A stretch of DNA of 59,230 nt from Acidobacteriota bacterium (GTDB lineage: Bacteria > Acidobacteriota > Vicinamibacteria > Vicinamibacterales > UBA8438): assembly GCA_015659035.1 (NCBI GenBank), contig DQNS01000039.1, positions 1 through 59,230 on the forward strand, read 5' to 3'. Below are positions 8,972 to 18,325 of the stretch, piece by piece (position 1 is the first letter of the stretch; every line of letters begins with the position of its first letter). Below the pieces are notes generated by a model that searched no databases, was not told the origin of the DNA, and was given only the letters and a program-made list of their open reading frames with translations. Made by a program: the position numbers and the translations under genes.

Positions 8972-9850
8972 ATGAAACGGATAGTGGTTCTGGGCGTGTT
9001 GGTCGTCGCTGCCGTCGTCGTCGTCGCCGCCTTGACGGCGCAGGGCAACGTCGCCGAGATCGCGCAGGTGAAGGACAACCTCTACGTCATCACGGGTGGG
9101 GGCGGGAACACCGCGGCCTTCGTCACCGACGGCGGCGTCGTGGTGGTCGACACAAAGAACCCCGAGTGGGGTAACGCCATCCTGGACAAGATCAAGACCG
9201 TCACCGACAAGCGGGTGACGATGATCATCAACACCCACACGCATGGGGATCACGTCGGGAGCAACATCGATTTCACGCTCCCGATCGAGTTCGTGGCGCA
9301 CGCGAACACGAAGACCAATATGGAGCGGATGGAGCCGTTCCAGTCGACCAGCGGACGGCGGTATCTGCCCAGCCGAACTTACGAGAACCGGCTGTCGCTG
9401 CTCGACGGCGACGACCGGATCGATCTCTACTATTTCGGTCAGGGGCACACCAGCGGCGACACCATCGTCGTGTTCCCCTCGCTCGGCGTGGCGCACACCG
9501 GCGACCTGTTCGCGTGGAAAGGGGTGCCCTACATCGACGTGAACAACGGTGGCAGCGGCGTGAGCTACCCGCGAACGGTGCTGGCCGCCGCCGACACGAT
9601 TCAAGGTGTCGACACGGTGATTCCGGGGCACAGCCCGGTGATGACCTGGGCCGACTTCCGCGAGTTCGGCGAGTTCAACCGCGACTTCCTGATTGCGGTC
9701 GAGCGTGGCATGAAGGAGGGGAAGACGGCCGCGGCAGCGGCGACAGCGCTGAACCTGCCGGCGCGCTACGCGAACTACGCGATGAGCCGCGGCACGCTGA
9801 CCAGCGCCGAGCAGAACGCCGAGAAGATCTACGCTGAGCTCAGTCGCTGA
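8972..9850 (+). CDS. Exported metallo-beta-lactamase-fold hydrolase
   Basis: A 292-residue protein with an N-terminal signal or anchor (IVVLGVLVVAAVVVVAALTA) and the zinc motif H89-T-H91-G-D93-H94. Later MBL-fold ligands are visible in FGQGHTSGDT, AHTGDLF and VIPGHSPV. The superfamily contains lactonases, lactamases, glyoxalase II and others; the SoxH/quinoprotein-relay-like subgroup is a reasonable guess but not shown. GGAGG precedes the start. Its last 22 bases overlap the 3' end of the convergent gene on the minus strand. Confidence 0.9.
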   Translation: MKRIVVLGVLVVAAVVVVAALTAQGNVAEIAQVKDNLYVITGGGGNTAAFVTDGGVVVVDTKNPEWGNAILDKIKTVTDKRVTMIINTHTHGDHVGSNIDFTLPIEFVAHANTKTNMERMEPFQSTSGRRYLPSRTYENRLSLLDGDDRIDLYYFGQGHTSGDTIVVFPSLGVAHTGDLFAWKGVPYIDVNNGGSGVSYPRTVLAAADTIQGVDTVIPGHSPVMTWADFREFGEFNRDFLIAVERGMKEGKTAAAAATALNLPARYANYAMSRGTLTSAEQNAEKIYAELSR

Positions 9851-11127
9851 TCCAGCACGAGCTCTTCGGTCAGCGTCGTCCCGAACCCGGGCGCCTCCGG
9901 TGCCAGGACGTCGCCGTTCTCGACCAGCGGCGACATGGCGTCGAGCAGGGTCGATCCGGCCGGGAAGCTCTCGGCCATCGTGCAGCTCGCCGAGGTCAGG
10001 GCGATCGGCAGCCCCCAGGAGCTGCCGCCGCGATGCGGGATAATCTCGAGGCCGGCCGCTTCGACCAGCCTGGCGATGCGTCGTCCGGCCGTGGTCCCGC
10101 CGCACCAGGTGATGTCCGGCTGCAGGATCTCGGCCGACCCGAGCCGGACGAGCACGTTGAACCCGTGCTCGGTGTACTCGTGCTCGCCACACGCGACCTT
10201 CGTCCATCCCGGTCCGCCACCGCCGATCCGCTGCACCAGTTCCGCGTAGCCGAACACGTCGTCCGGTGAGAGCAGCTCCTCCATGAAATACAAGTTTGCC
10301 GGACGCAGCCGCTCGGCGAACGGCACCGCCCACTCGACGGTGCCGGTGCGCGAGACGCAGTCGGTCATGAGGTTGCCGTCAGGTCCCATCGTCTCGCGGG
10401 CCGCCAGCACCGAGTCGATCACCCGGTCGAGCTGCGGGCGCGGGGTCTGGGGACCGACCTGAATGCCACGCTTGAAGTGGCGGATCCCGTTCGCCTTGCC
10501 CCGGGTGACGTCGCCGCCGGTCTGGTAGAGCGCGATCCGGTCGCGTGTCGCCCCGCCGAGCAGCTGGTACACCGGTTGACCGGCGTGCTTGCCGGCGATG
10601 TCCCACAACGCGTTGTCCACCGCGCTGAGCGCCATCGCGAACAGACCCCGACGTCCGTAGAACAACGCCGAGCTGTACATCTGGTCCCAGAGCTGTTCGA
10701 CGTTGAGCGGATTGGCGTCGATCAGCAGATGCTTCAAGTGCCCGTCGATGATCTCGACCGCGGCGCTGCCGCCGGCCCCCATCCCGAAGCCGGTGATGCC
10801 CTGGTCGGTCTTGATGACGGCAATGATCGCGGAGGGCAGCTGTTCGAACGGCCCGCCGTAGCGCCAGCGACGGGGGTCGTCGTCCGAGGAGAAGCTGGGG
10901 GCGTCGAGCAGGCCCTCGGAACGCTGATTGATGTAGACGGGGTAGGCATCGACGGCGCGGATCCGGATCCGCGGCGGCTGCGCGGCGCGCTCGGCAGCTG
11001 CAGAACGCCCGCCGAGCGGTCCGGCCGCGCTCTCACGTGGCGCGCCGACCGCGGCGGCCAGCGCCGCCAGCCCGCCGACGTCACGAAGGAAGCGGCGACG
11101 GCTGGGCATGGTCACGTCTGGCGTCAT
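9829..11127 (-). CDS. Tat-exported enolase-superfamily enzyme (mandelate racemase/muconate lactonising type)
   Basis: A 432-residue protein with a twin-arginine leader (SRRRFLRDVGGLAALAAAV). The body has the MR/MLE barrel: the metal ligands are recognisable as Asp in NLMTDCVSRTG, Glu in FMEELLSPDD and Glu in CGEHEYT, and IIPHRGGS carries the expected His of the His-Asp dyad. Members abstract a proton alpha to a carboxylate (sugar acid dehydratases, racemases). The start at 11127 follows GGAGG on the minus strand; a longer open frame exists but lacks such a site. It is transcribed divergently from the second cytochrome gene and ends inside the convergent MBL gene. Confidence 0.88.
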   Translation of the reverse strand: MTPDVTMPSRRRFLRDVGGLAALAAAVGAPRESAAGPLGGRSAAAERAAQPPRIRIRAVDAYPVYINQRSEGLLDAPSFSSDDDPRRWRYGGPFEQLPSAIIAVIKTDQGITGFGMGAGGSAAVEIIDGHLKHLLIDANPLNVEQLWDQMYSSALFYGRRGLFAMALSAVDNALWDIAGKHAGQPVYQLLGGATRDRIALYQTGGDVTRGKANGIRHFKRGIQVGPQTPRPQLDRVIDSVLAARETMGPDGNLMTDCVSRTGTVEWAVPFAERLRPANLYFMEELLSPDDVFGYAELVQRIGGGGPGWTKVACGEHEYTEHGFNVLVRLGSAEILQPDITWCGGTTAGRRIARLVEAAGLEIIPHRGGSSWGLPIALTSASCTMAESFPAGSTLLDAMSPLVENGDVLAPEAPGFGTTLTEELVLDQRLSSA

Positions 11128-11180
11128 CTCCACCTCCGCATCGAGAGACCCAAGGATACTGCGGGTTCCTCGGCAAAGTG

Positions 11181-11209
11181 TTGCCTGTTGCGTCTGCCGG
11201 CGATAAAGT
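11181..11209 (+). promoter_or_regulatory. Candidate sigma-70-type promoter for 11258
   Basis: TTGCCT at 11181-11186 and TAAAGT at 11204-11209 are separated by 17 bases in the divergent gap between the Tat-exported enolase-family gene and the second cytochrome gene. An imperfect hairpin (about 11229-11251) follows in the leader. The match is partial and untested. Confidence 0.35.
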
Positions 11210-11257
11210 GCGTAGTACTGGGAGTAGCACCGTGGCGGGCATCGCCACCGGAGATTC

Positions 11258-13747
11258 ATGAAGACGCGGGATACTCACGTGCACACACCGTGTCGACCTG
11301 CGCGCGCTGCGACCCTTGCGGTGCTCGTTGCGGCGTGGCTCCCGTTGTCGGACGCAGGTGCCCAGACGGCGTTCGGGCAGCCGCAGTCGGTTTCAGCGTC
11401 CGGCGCCGCCGACATCCGCGCGGTGCTCGACCGGTATTGCGTGGGGTGCCACAACGAGCGCCTCCTGACCGGCGGGCTGGCACTCGACACGCTTGACGCG
11501 GCGAATCCCGCCGCCGCCCCGGAGCGCTGGGAGCGGGTCATCCAGAAGCTGCGCACCGGCACGATGCCGCCGGCGGGACGGCCGCGACCAGATATCGCGA
11601 CCTATCACGCGGTGGCAGGTCGCCTCGAGGCTGCCATCGACGCCTCCGCAGCCGCCGATCCCGACCCCGGCAGGACGAGCACGGTCCACCGGCTGAATCG
11701 CACCGAGTATCGCCACGCCATTCGTGACCTGCTTGCGCTCGACATCGACGTGACAGCGCTGCTGCCGGGCGACGAGACGTCGGACACCGGGTTCGACAAC
11801 AACGCTCACGTGCTGTCGATCTCGACCGCGCACCTCGAGCGCTATCTCTCGGCGGCGCGCCACATCACGCGGCTGGCTACCGGGTTGCCACCAACCGGTC
11901 CCGGATTCGAGACGTTCGAAGTGCCGTTGCTGCTCTTGCAGGACGACCGCCAGAGTCCGGATCTGCCGCTGGGGTCTCGCGGGGGCACGGTGGTTCGCTA
12001 CAACTTCCCGGTCGAGGGCGAGTATCTGATCAAGATACGACTCCGGACCAACTGGCAGGACTACATCCTCGGCATGGGGACAGCGCAGCAGCTCGACGTC
12101 CGGATCGACGGCGCACTGGCGAAGCGGTTCACCGTCGGCGGCGGCACGACCGGCCGGCCGGCGCCCGCGACGTTCACGATCGCCGAGCCGGGCGACCCCG
12201 AGTGGGAGACGTATGTGCTGAACGCCGACGATGACCTGGAGGTTCGCGTCCAGGTGATGGCGGGACCGCGTGTCGTCGGGGTGTCGTTCGTGCGACGCGT
12301 GTGGGAGCCGGAAGGCGTCTTCCAGGCGCATCAGGCCGGCGAGGTGCTGTCGAACGACGAGGCCTACTACGGGAACGCGGCGGTCGACTCGGTCTCGATC
12401 GGCGGGCCGTACAACATGACCGGGGCCAGCGACACACCGAGCCGGCGCGCGATCTTCGTCTGTCGTCCGGCGGCGCCATCCGATGAGGGGCCGTGTGCCG
12501 CCCGGATCCTGTCACGACTGGCACGGCTGGCCTATCGCCGTCCGGTGAGGGACGACGACAGGGAGACGTTGCTCGGCTTCTTCCAGCGCGGCCGCGCCGA
12601 GGGCGGCAGCTTCGATGCCGGCGTACAGCTGGCGCTCGAGCGGCTGCTCGTCGACCCCGACTTCCTCTTGCGCGTCGAGGCGGACCCGGCAGGGGTCGCG
12701 CCCGGCGACGTCTATCGTCTGAGCGATCTCGATGTCGCCTCGCGGCTGTCGTTCTTCCTCTGGAGCAGCCTGCCGGACGAGCCGCTGCTCGTTGCCGCCG
12801 AGCGAGGGACGCTGACCAACCCGGTCGTCCTGGAACAGCAGGCGCGGCGGATGCTGGCCGACCCCCGCGCCGCGGCGCTGGTGGAGGACTTCGCCACGCA
12901 GTGGCTGCATCTGCGGAACCTCAGCGAGGTGCGGGGCGACCCGGTGCCGTTTCCCGACTTCGACGACAACCTGGTCGAGGCGTTCCAGACGGAGACCGAG
13001 CTGTTTCTCACGAGCACGTTGCGACAGGACACCAGCGTGCTGGAGCTGCTGAGCGCTGACTACACGTTCGTCAACGAACGGTTGGCGCGGCACTACGGGA
13101 TCCCCGGCGTCTACGGCACCCGGTTCAGGCGGGTCAGGGTGCCGGACCTCGAGCAACGCGGCGGGCTCCTGGGACATGGCAGCGTGCTCGCGCTGACCTC
13201 CTATCCGACCCGTACGTCGCCGGTACTGCGGGGCAAGTGGCTGCTCGACACGATTCTCGACGCGCCGCCACCGTCGCCGCCGCCCGACGTGCCCCCGCTC
13301 CCGGACCGCGTTGCCGGTGGTCGGCCGGAGTCGGTGCGCGAGCGGCTCGAGCGGCACCGGAGCGCCCCGGTGTGCGCCGCCTGTCACGCAAGCATCGACC
13401 CGCCGGGGTTCGCGCTCGAGCACTTCGACGGGCTCGGAGCCTGGCGGACGCTGGACGAGCTTGGCAACCCGATTGACGCGAGCGCCGTCATGCCCAGCGG
13501 GGTCACCGTCGACGGCTTGGCCGGCTTGCGCGCCTTGTTGCTCGAGCGTCCCGAGCAGTTCGTCGGCGCCGTGACGTCGAAGCTGCTAGCCTACGCGTTG
13601 GGCCGGCAACTGGAGTACTACGATCGACCGACGGTGCGGCAGATCGTGCGGGATGCGGCGGCCAGCGAGTATCGCTGGTCGTCCCTGATTCTCGGCGTCG
13701 TCGAGAGCCCCGCGTTCTTGATGCGGACCGCCGGGACGACGGAATGA
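11258..13747 (+). CDS. Exported di-haem PSD/PSCyt cytochrome, copy 2
   Basis: An 829-residue paralogue of the gene at 91. A signal peptide ends near DAGAQ; haem motifs are C61-VG-C64-H65 and C706-AA-C709-H710. The blocks HRLNRTEYRHAIRDLL (DUF1587), LARLAYRRPV (DUF1595), ASRLSFFLWSSLPDEPLL (DUF1592), IDPPGFALEHFDGLG (DUF1588) and KLLAYALGRQLEYYD (DUF1585) appear in order. It is slightly longer than copy 1 because of a segment around the central carbohydrate-binding-like region. GGAG lies just before the start. The stop TGA overlaps an ATG of the next gene. Confidence 0.9.
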   Translation: MKTRDTHVHTPCRPARAATLAVLVAAWLPLSDAGAQTAFGQPQSVSASGAADIRAVLDRYCVGCHNERLLTGGLALDTLDAANPAAAPERWERVIQKLRTGTMPPAGRPRPDIATYHAVAGRLEAAIDASAAADPDPGRTSTVHRLNRTEYRHAIRDLLALDIDVTALLPGDETSDTGFDNNAHVLSISTAHLERYLSAARHITRLATGLPPTGPGFETFEVPLLLLQDDRQSPDLPLGSRGGTVVRYNFPVEGEYLIKIRLRTNWQDYILGMGTAQQLDVRIDGALAKRFTVGGGTTGRPAPATFTIAEPGDPEWETYVLNADDDLEVRVQVMAGPRVVGVSFVRRVWEPEGVFQAHQAGEVLSNDEAYYGNAAVDSVSIGGPYNMTGASDTPSRRAIFVCRPAAPSDEGPCAARILSRLARLAYRRPVRDDDRETLLGFFQRGRAEGGSFDAGVQLALERLLVDPDFLLRVEADPAGVAPGDVYRLSDLDVASRLSFFLWSSLPDEPLLVAAERGTLTNPVVLEQQARRMLADPRAAALVEDFATQWLHLRNLSEVRGDPVPFPDFDDNLVEAFQTETELFLTSTLRQDTSVLELLSADYTFVNERLARHYGIPGVYGTRFRRVRVPDLEQRGGLLGHGSVLALTSYPTRTSPVLRGKWLLDTILDAPPPSPPPDVPPLPDRVAGGRPESVRERLERHRSAPVCAACHASIDPPGFALEHFDGLGAWRTLDELGNPIDASAVMPSGVTVDGLAGLRALLLERPEQFVGAVTSKLLAYALGRQLEYYDRPTVRQIVRDAAASEYRWSSLILGVVESPAFLMRTAGTTE

Positions 13748-15114
13748 AGACGGCTTCTTCTCGGAGACGACACATCATGATGATTACCAAGCGAGCCCTG
13801 CCACGCCGGACGGTCCTGCGCGGCCTGGGAGCGACGGTCGCGCTGCCGCTGCTCGACGCCATGGTGCCGGCTGTCACGGCCCTGGCGCAGACGGCCGCCC
13901 GCCCGGTCCACCGGTTCCAGGCGATCTACGCCCCCAACGGCATGGCGATGCCGTTCTGGACACCGGCCGCGGAAGGCGCCGGGTTCGAGCTGACGCCGAT
14001 CCTGGCGCCATTGGCGCCGTTCCGGGACAAGCTGCTCGTGTTGTCCGGGCTGCGGTCTTCGTGGACCTACGTCCACGCCGGCGCCTCCGCCTCGTTTCTG
14101 ACCGGGACCGCGAGCGGGGGGCAGAACGAGACCGATGTGCTCGCGAGCACCTCGATCGACCAACTGCTCGCCCGGGAGCTCGGGAAGGAGACACAGCTCG
14201 GCTCGCTCGAGATGTCGATGGACAGGGCGGCCAACGCCGGGCAGTGCACCGCCGGCCTCAGCTGCGCCTACACCCAGACCATCTCGTGGCGCAGCCCGAC
14301 GATGCCGCTGCCGATGGAGAACAACCCGCGCGCGGTGTTTGAGCGGCTCTTCGGTGACAGCGGGTCGGCGGCGCCCGAGGCGCGGCGTGCACGGCGGCAG
14401 CAGAAGCAGAGCATCCTCGATTCGGTCAACGACAAGCTGACGCACCTGAAGCTGAGGGTCGGACCGCCCGACCGGGTCAAGATCGACGAGTACACCGAGG
14501 CGGTGCGCGATGTCGAACGTCGCATCCAGAAGGCGGAGCAGCAGCAGGACGTCGACCCGACGTTCGTTGAGCAACCCCAGGGCCCGCCTCGTGTCTTCGA
14601 GCAGCACCTGCAGCTCATGTTCGACCTGCAGCTGCTGGCGTTGCAGACCGACCTGACGCGTGTGGTGACGTTCATGCTCGGCCGCGAGCAGAGCACGCGC
14701 TCGTTCCCCCAGATCGGCGTGCCCGATGCGCACCACCCGTTGTCGCATCACGAGGACGAGCCGGAGCGGATCGAGACGATGTCGAAGATCAACACCTATC
14801 ATGTCGAGCTGGTATCCGGGTATCTGGCACGACTCCAGGCGACCGCTGACGGCGACGGCTCGTTGCTCGACCACATGACGATGCTGTATGGCGCCGGCAT
14901 CTCGAACAGCACCCGGCACTCGGGCCGCAACCTGCCGTTGCTGTTGATCGGGGGTGGCGCGGGACGGTTGAAGGGGGGGCGGCACCTCCGGTATCCCGAT
15001 GACACCACGAACGCGAACCTGCTGCTCACGCTGCTGGACAAGCTCGATATGCCGCTCGATGTGCTCGGCAACAGCACCGGTAAGCTCCAGATCGACACGC
15101 TGGCTGGGGTGTGA
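13744..15114 (+). CDS. Tat-exported DUF1552 (HXXSHH) protein, copy 2
   Basis: A 456-residue protein if translation starts at the ATGA overlap (13744), or 445 residues if it starts at 13777, where the N-terminus would match the paralogues (MITKRALPRRTVLRGLGA). I give the coupled start because two other pairs use the same overlap. The twin-arginine leader and the HXXSHH motif (HPLSHH, about residue 331) are clear. Downstream blocks TISWRSPTMPLPMENNPRAV and FERLFGDSGS are shared with the other copies. Activity is unknown; partnership with the upstream cytochrome is inferred from linkage. Confidence 0.88.
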   Translation: MKTASSRRRHIMMITKRALPRRTVLRGLGATVALPLLDAMVPAVTALAQTAARPVHRFQAIYAPNGMAMPFWTPAAEGAGFELTPILAPLAPFRDKLLVLSGLRSSWTYVHAGASASFLTGTASGGQNETDVLASTSIDQLLARELGKETQLGSLEMSMDRAANAGQCTAGLSCAYTQTISWRSPTMPLPMENNPRAVFERLFGDSGSAAPEARRARRQQKQSILDSVNDKLTHLKLRVGPPDRVKIDEYTEAVRDVERRIQKAEQQQDVDPTFVEQPQGPPRVFEQHLQLMFDLQLLALQTDLTRVVTFMLGREQSTRSFPQIGVPDAHHPLSHHEDEPERIETMSKINTYHVELVSGYLARLQATADGDGSLLDHMTMLYGAGISNSTRHSGRNLPLLLIGGGAGRLKGGRHLRYPDDTTNANLLLTLLDKLDMPLDVLGNSTGKLQIDTLAGV

Positions 15115-15127
15115 GGGCGTTGTGCTC

Positions 15128-15161
15128 GAAGAAGTCAGAAGTCGGAAGGCAGGAGTCAGAG
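15128..15161. repeat. Interspersed purine-rich repeat (AGAAGTCAG type), copy a
   Basis: The stretch contains GAAGAAGTCAGAAGTCGG followed by AGGCAGGAGTCAGAG. Related sequence in either orientation occurs at 30643-30664, 32042-32138, 42624-42665 and 50449-50472. All copies are intergenic or at gene edges. The origin is unknown. Confidence 0.6.
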
Positions 15162-15190
15162 GGAATCGAAGGGCGCGTTGCCCACTGTGG

Positions 15191-15229
15191 CGCAGGCCTT
15201 CAGGCCTGCGAGGTAAGGCTGAAAGCCTT
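15191..15229. repeat. Double-hairpin palindromic repeat
   Basis: Two adjacent perfect inverted repeats: CGCAGGCCT-TC-AGGCCTGCG (15191-15210) and AAGGCT-GAA-AGCCTT (15215-15229). Similar GGCC-rich short hairpins occur at 34724-34738 and 45752-45765. It could be a REP-like element or could fold in the transcript after the DUF1552 gene; no T-run follows, so a classical terminator is not supported. Confidence 0.65.
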
Positions 15230-15280
15230 GCCCCCGGATGTTCTGCAAACAGGAACTAGGGTCGATGAGGACTGGGTGAG

Positions 15281-16807
15281 ATGATGACCGTTCGCCGACA
15301 AATCGGGATCGCGGTGCTGGCGGTCTTCGGCTTCGCTGCCGTTGCGAGTGCGCAGCCCGTGGCGGAGGCCGCACGGACGGCCGACTGGGCCGCGGTTCGC
15401 GCGCTGGTCGAGCAGGGGGCGGACGTCACGGCACCACAGGGGGACGGGACCACCGCCCTGCACTGGGCCGGCTACTGGGACGAGGGTGACATGGCGGCGC
15501 TGCTGCTGGACGCGGGTGCCGACGCCAACGCGATGACCGACCTCGGGGTGACGCCGCTCTGGACGGCGTGCGAGAACGGCAGTGCGCAGATGACCCGCAT
15601 CCTGCTCGAGGTCGGCGCGGACCCGAACGCGGCATTGCTGTCCGGCGAGACGCTGTTGATGACAGCGACGCACAGCGGCAGCGCGGCAGTCATCGAACAG
15701 CTGCTCGCCGCCGGCGCCGACGTGAACACCGCCGAACAGGGACGCGGCCAGACGGCGCTCATGTGGGCGGTCGCGCAACGTCACCCAGACGTAGTCGAGG
15801 CATTGCTCGCCCACCAGCCCGACGTGCACGCGCGGTCCGATGTCCGGACCGAGGTGGTCAAGACGTCACCCGAGCCGTGGAACCCCGACTACATCATCGA
15901 CCTGTTGCAGGGGGGCTACACGCCGCTGCTGTTCGCGGCGCGGGTCGGCGACCTCGACTCGGCACGGCTGCTCGTGGCGGCGGGGGCGGACGTGAACGAC
16001 ACGGCGCCCTACGGCACCAGTGCCACCGTCGTGGCGGCGCACAGCGGGCATGGCGAGCTGGCGGCGTTTCTGCTCGAGCAGGGCGCCGACCCGAACGCGG
16101 CTGGCGCCGGCTACACCGCCCTGCACGCAGCGATTCTCCACAAGGACGACCACCTGGTCGCGGCGTTGCTCGTCCGCGGCGCCGACCCGAACGTCCCCGT
16201 CGTGCGATCAACCCCGGTCCGCCGCGACAGTGTCGACTACTATCTGCACCCGTCCTATGTCGGCGCGACACCGTTCTGGCTGGCGGCCCGGTTCAGTGCG
16301 CCGGCGATCATGCGTCTGCTGGCGGAGCATGGCGCCGACCCGTTGGTCGCGCATCGTCCCGTCTACTGGGACGGGCAGCTGGCGGAGTCGGACGACCGCG
16401 CCGAGGTGCGGGAAGGTGACACGACCGCGGTCATGGCGGCCGCCGGGCTCGGAGGGCGCGCACCGTTGTTTGCCGTCGACCGGCTCAACCGGATCGCCGA
16501 GAGCGCCCCGGTGCGGAGCACGCGCCGCGAACCGGACCCCGTCGAACGGGAGGCGGTGACACTCGAGGCGGTCAGGGTCGCGGCCGAATTGGGCGTCGAT
16601 GTCAACACCGCCAACGCCGTTGGCGAGACGGCGCTCCACGCTGTCGCGGCGCGAGGATACGACACCGTAATCGCCTACCTCGTCGAGCAGGGCGCGCGTC
16701 TCGATCTGACGAACCAGGACAACCAGACCCCGCTGGACGTCGCGCGCGCCAGACGCGCCGACGACAGCACGATCGCGCTGCTCCAGCGGTTGGGGGCGAA
16801 CGAGTGA
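15281..16807 (+). CDS. Exported ankyrin-repeat protein, copy 1
   Basis: A 508-residue protein with a signal peptide (cleavage near ASAQ) followed by about ten ankyrin repeats, for example DGTTALHWAGYWDEGDMAAL, LGVTPLWTACENGSAQMTRI and ETALHAVAARGYDTVIAYL. Ankyrins mediate protein contacts. A periplasmic precedent is AnkB of Pseudomonas aeruginosa, which supports a catalase. It follows a DUF1552 gene; the third ankyrin protein, at 41068, follows a quinoprotein, so a scaffold or chaperone role for the redox proteins is possible (inference). Start 15281 or 15284 (ATGATG) after a purine-rich site. Confidence 0.9.
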   Translation: MMTVRRQIGIAVLAVFGFAAVASAQPVAEAARTADWAAVRALVEQGADVTAPQGDGTTALHWAGYWDEGDMAALLLDAGADANAMTDLGVTPLWTACENGSAQMTRILLEVGADPNAALLSGETLLMTATHSGSAAVIEQLLAAGADVNTAEQGRGQTALMWAVAQRHPDVVEALLAHQPDVHARSDVRTEVVKTSPEPWNPDYIIDLLQGGYTPLLFAARVGDLDSARLLVAAGADVNDTAPYGTSATVVAAHSGHGELAAFLLEQGADPNAAGAGYTALHAAILHKDDHLVAALLVRGADPNVPVVRSTPVRRDSVDYYLHPSYVGATPFWLAARFSAPAIMRLLAEHGADPLVAHRPVYWDGQLAESDDRAEVREGDTTAVMAAAGLGGRAPLFAVDRLNRIAESAPVRSTRREPDPVEREAVTLEAVRVAAELGVDVNTANAVGETALHAVAARGYDTVIAYLVEQGARLDLTNQDNQTPLDVARARRADDSTIALLQRLGANE

Positions 16808-16884
16808 CGGGTTGCTGACAGACGCCATCTGTTGGACTGGGGACCCGCGGAATGCCGGGGACCAGGGGTGAATGGCGTTTCCGA

Positions 16885-17134
16885 CTCGGGCACTACAACG
16901 TGACCGCTCTCCTCCGCGAGGGGGGGCATGGGACAGGTCTGGCCAGCCCACGACACGCAGCTCAACCGCGATGTCGCCCTGAAGATCCTACCCGACGCTT
17001 TCGTGGCTGGTCCTGACCCGCTTGCCCGGTTCAAGCGGGAGGCGCAGGTGCTGGCGTCCCTCAACCACCCCAACATCGCCGCCATCTACGGAATCGAGCC
17101 GCGCACGAAGCTGGCATCATCCACCGCGACCTGA
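16885..17134 (+). pseudogene. Ser/Thr protein kinase N-lobe remnant, frameshifted
   Basis: Frame 1 from 16885 reads LGHYNVTALLREGG, the start of a PknB-type glycine loop. After a G-run near 16920 the homology moves to another frame as MGQVWPAHDTQLNRDVALKI and continues to EAQVLASLNHPNIAAIYGIE, ending at a stop at 17134. A separate frame at 17113 gives GIIHRDL, the start of the catalytic loop. The hinge, catalytic loop and C-lobe are otherwise missing, so no active kinase can be made. The gap 16808-17320 holds only this and the next remnant. Confidence 0.75.
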
Positions 17135-17143
17135 CGCCTGACC

Positions 17144-17289
17144 CGCCTCGGCGTCTATCACGTCACCGCCAAGATTGGCGAAGGCGGTGTGAGGACTGAT
17201 AGCTGTACCCAATGGCTCTGACCGAAGGCACGAAGATCGGCCCGTATACGGGTCGGGACGGTCTGAGGCAGAGCCTCGCTAGCCAGTGA
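17144..17289 (+). pseudogene. Further kinase N-terminus fragments
   Basis: From 17144 one frame reads LGVYHVTAKIGEGGV, a second kinase glycine loop that stops soon after. At 17212 a 25-residue frame starts MALTEGTKIGPYT, the usual beginning of acidobacterial PknB-type kinases, and ends at 17289. The fragments are too short to be functional. They suggest repeated insertion and decay of kinase genes at this site. Confidence 0.6.
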
Positions 17290-17320
17290 GCGCGGAACAT
17301 AGAGTCAGGGAGGGATGTGA

Positions 17321-18325
17321 ATGCACCGTCAATTCTTCGCGCTGGTGAGGGCTGTTGCAACCGTTGCACCCGTACTCGTGGCGCTCGCGCCGATCTCCGT
17401 GGCAGCCCAGACGCTCGCGCCGCCCGTCACTCCGTGGGGTGCGCCCGCTCTGCAGGGCGTCTGGGATTTCCGCAGCCTCACTCCCATGGAGCGTCCCAGG
17501 GAGCTCGGAGAGAACGAGGTCTTCACGGCCGAGGAAGCGGCGACGTTCGCACAGGAGGTGATCAACCGCGAGACTCGTGATATTGACGAGTCACGGCTTC
17601 ATCTTGAAGTCGCGAAGGGCAGAGTTGTTCCCTACAACGACTTCTGGTTCGATTGGGGCACGGCCGTCACGACCGACCGCACGTCGCTGATTGTGGACCC
17701 GCCTGACGGGAGAACGCCTCCGTTGACTCCCGAGGCGCGGAGGCTGCGGGCGGCACGAGCGGAGGCTCGACGCGGAGTCGGCACCGACGAGCCACCGCCT
17801 GGGGGCTGGGTGCTGGACCTGGGGGCTTCCGTGCGGTGCGTCGTGGGATTCAACGCGGGACCGCCCATGACGCCGAGTGCCTATAACAACAATGTGCAAG
17901 TGTTCCAAACGCCTGACTATGTGGTGATTCTGAATGAGATGATCCACCACGTGCGCATCGTCCCCTTGGACGATCGTCCGCAGCTCCCGCAAGAGATCCG
18001 TCAGTGGATGGGGAGCTCGCGTGGTCGTTGGGAGGGCAACACGCTGGTCGTGGAAACAACGAACCGCAGAGACGAGGCCTTCCGAGGCGCAAGCCGAGAC
18101 CTGCATGTGGCCGAGCGCTTCACGAGAGCCGATGCGAGCACGCTGGTGTACGAGGTCACGCTTGAGGACCCAACGACGTGGACGGAGCCGTGGACCTTTG
18201 TGGTTCACATGACGCAGTTGCAGGGGCACATCTACGAGTTCGCGTGTCACGAGGGGAACTACTACATGGAGAATATGCTCCGAGCCCACGCCATGGAGGA
18301 CGGTATGGAGGCCGAGTCGAGGTAA
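17321..18325 (+). CDS. Exported protein of unknown family (copy 3 of 3)
   Basis: A 334-residue protein with a signal peptide (cleavage near AAQ) and ribosome site GGGAGGG a few bases upstream. It shares ALQGVWDFRSLTPMERPREL, EMIHHVRIVPLD, QWMGSSRGRWEGNTLVVETT and FEFACHEGNYYMENM with the copies at 3869 and 7843. No characterised domain is recognised. Its codon use looks a little less GC-biased than its neighbours, and it lies between pieces of decayed kinase genes. This hints that it arrived by insertion (inference). Confidence 0.78.
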   Translation: MHRQFFALVRAVATVAPVLVALAPISVAAQTLAPPVTPWGAPALQGVWDFRSLTPMERPRELGENEVFTAEEAATFAQEVINRETRDIDESRLHLEVAKGRVVPYNDFWFDWGTAVTTDRTSLIVDPPDGRTPPLTPEARRLRAARAEARRGVGTDEPPPGGWVLDLGASVRCVVGFNAGPPMTPSAYNNNVQVFQTPDYVVILNEMIHHVRIVPLDDRPQLPQEIRQWMGSSRGRWEGNTLVVETTNRRDEAFRGASRDLHVAERFTRADASTLVYEVTLEDPTTWTEPWTFVVHMTQLQGHIYEFACHEGNYYMENMLRAHAMEDGMEAESR

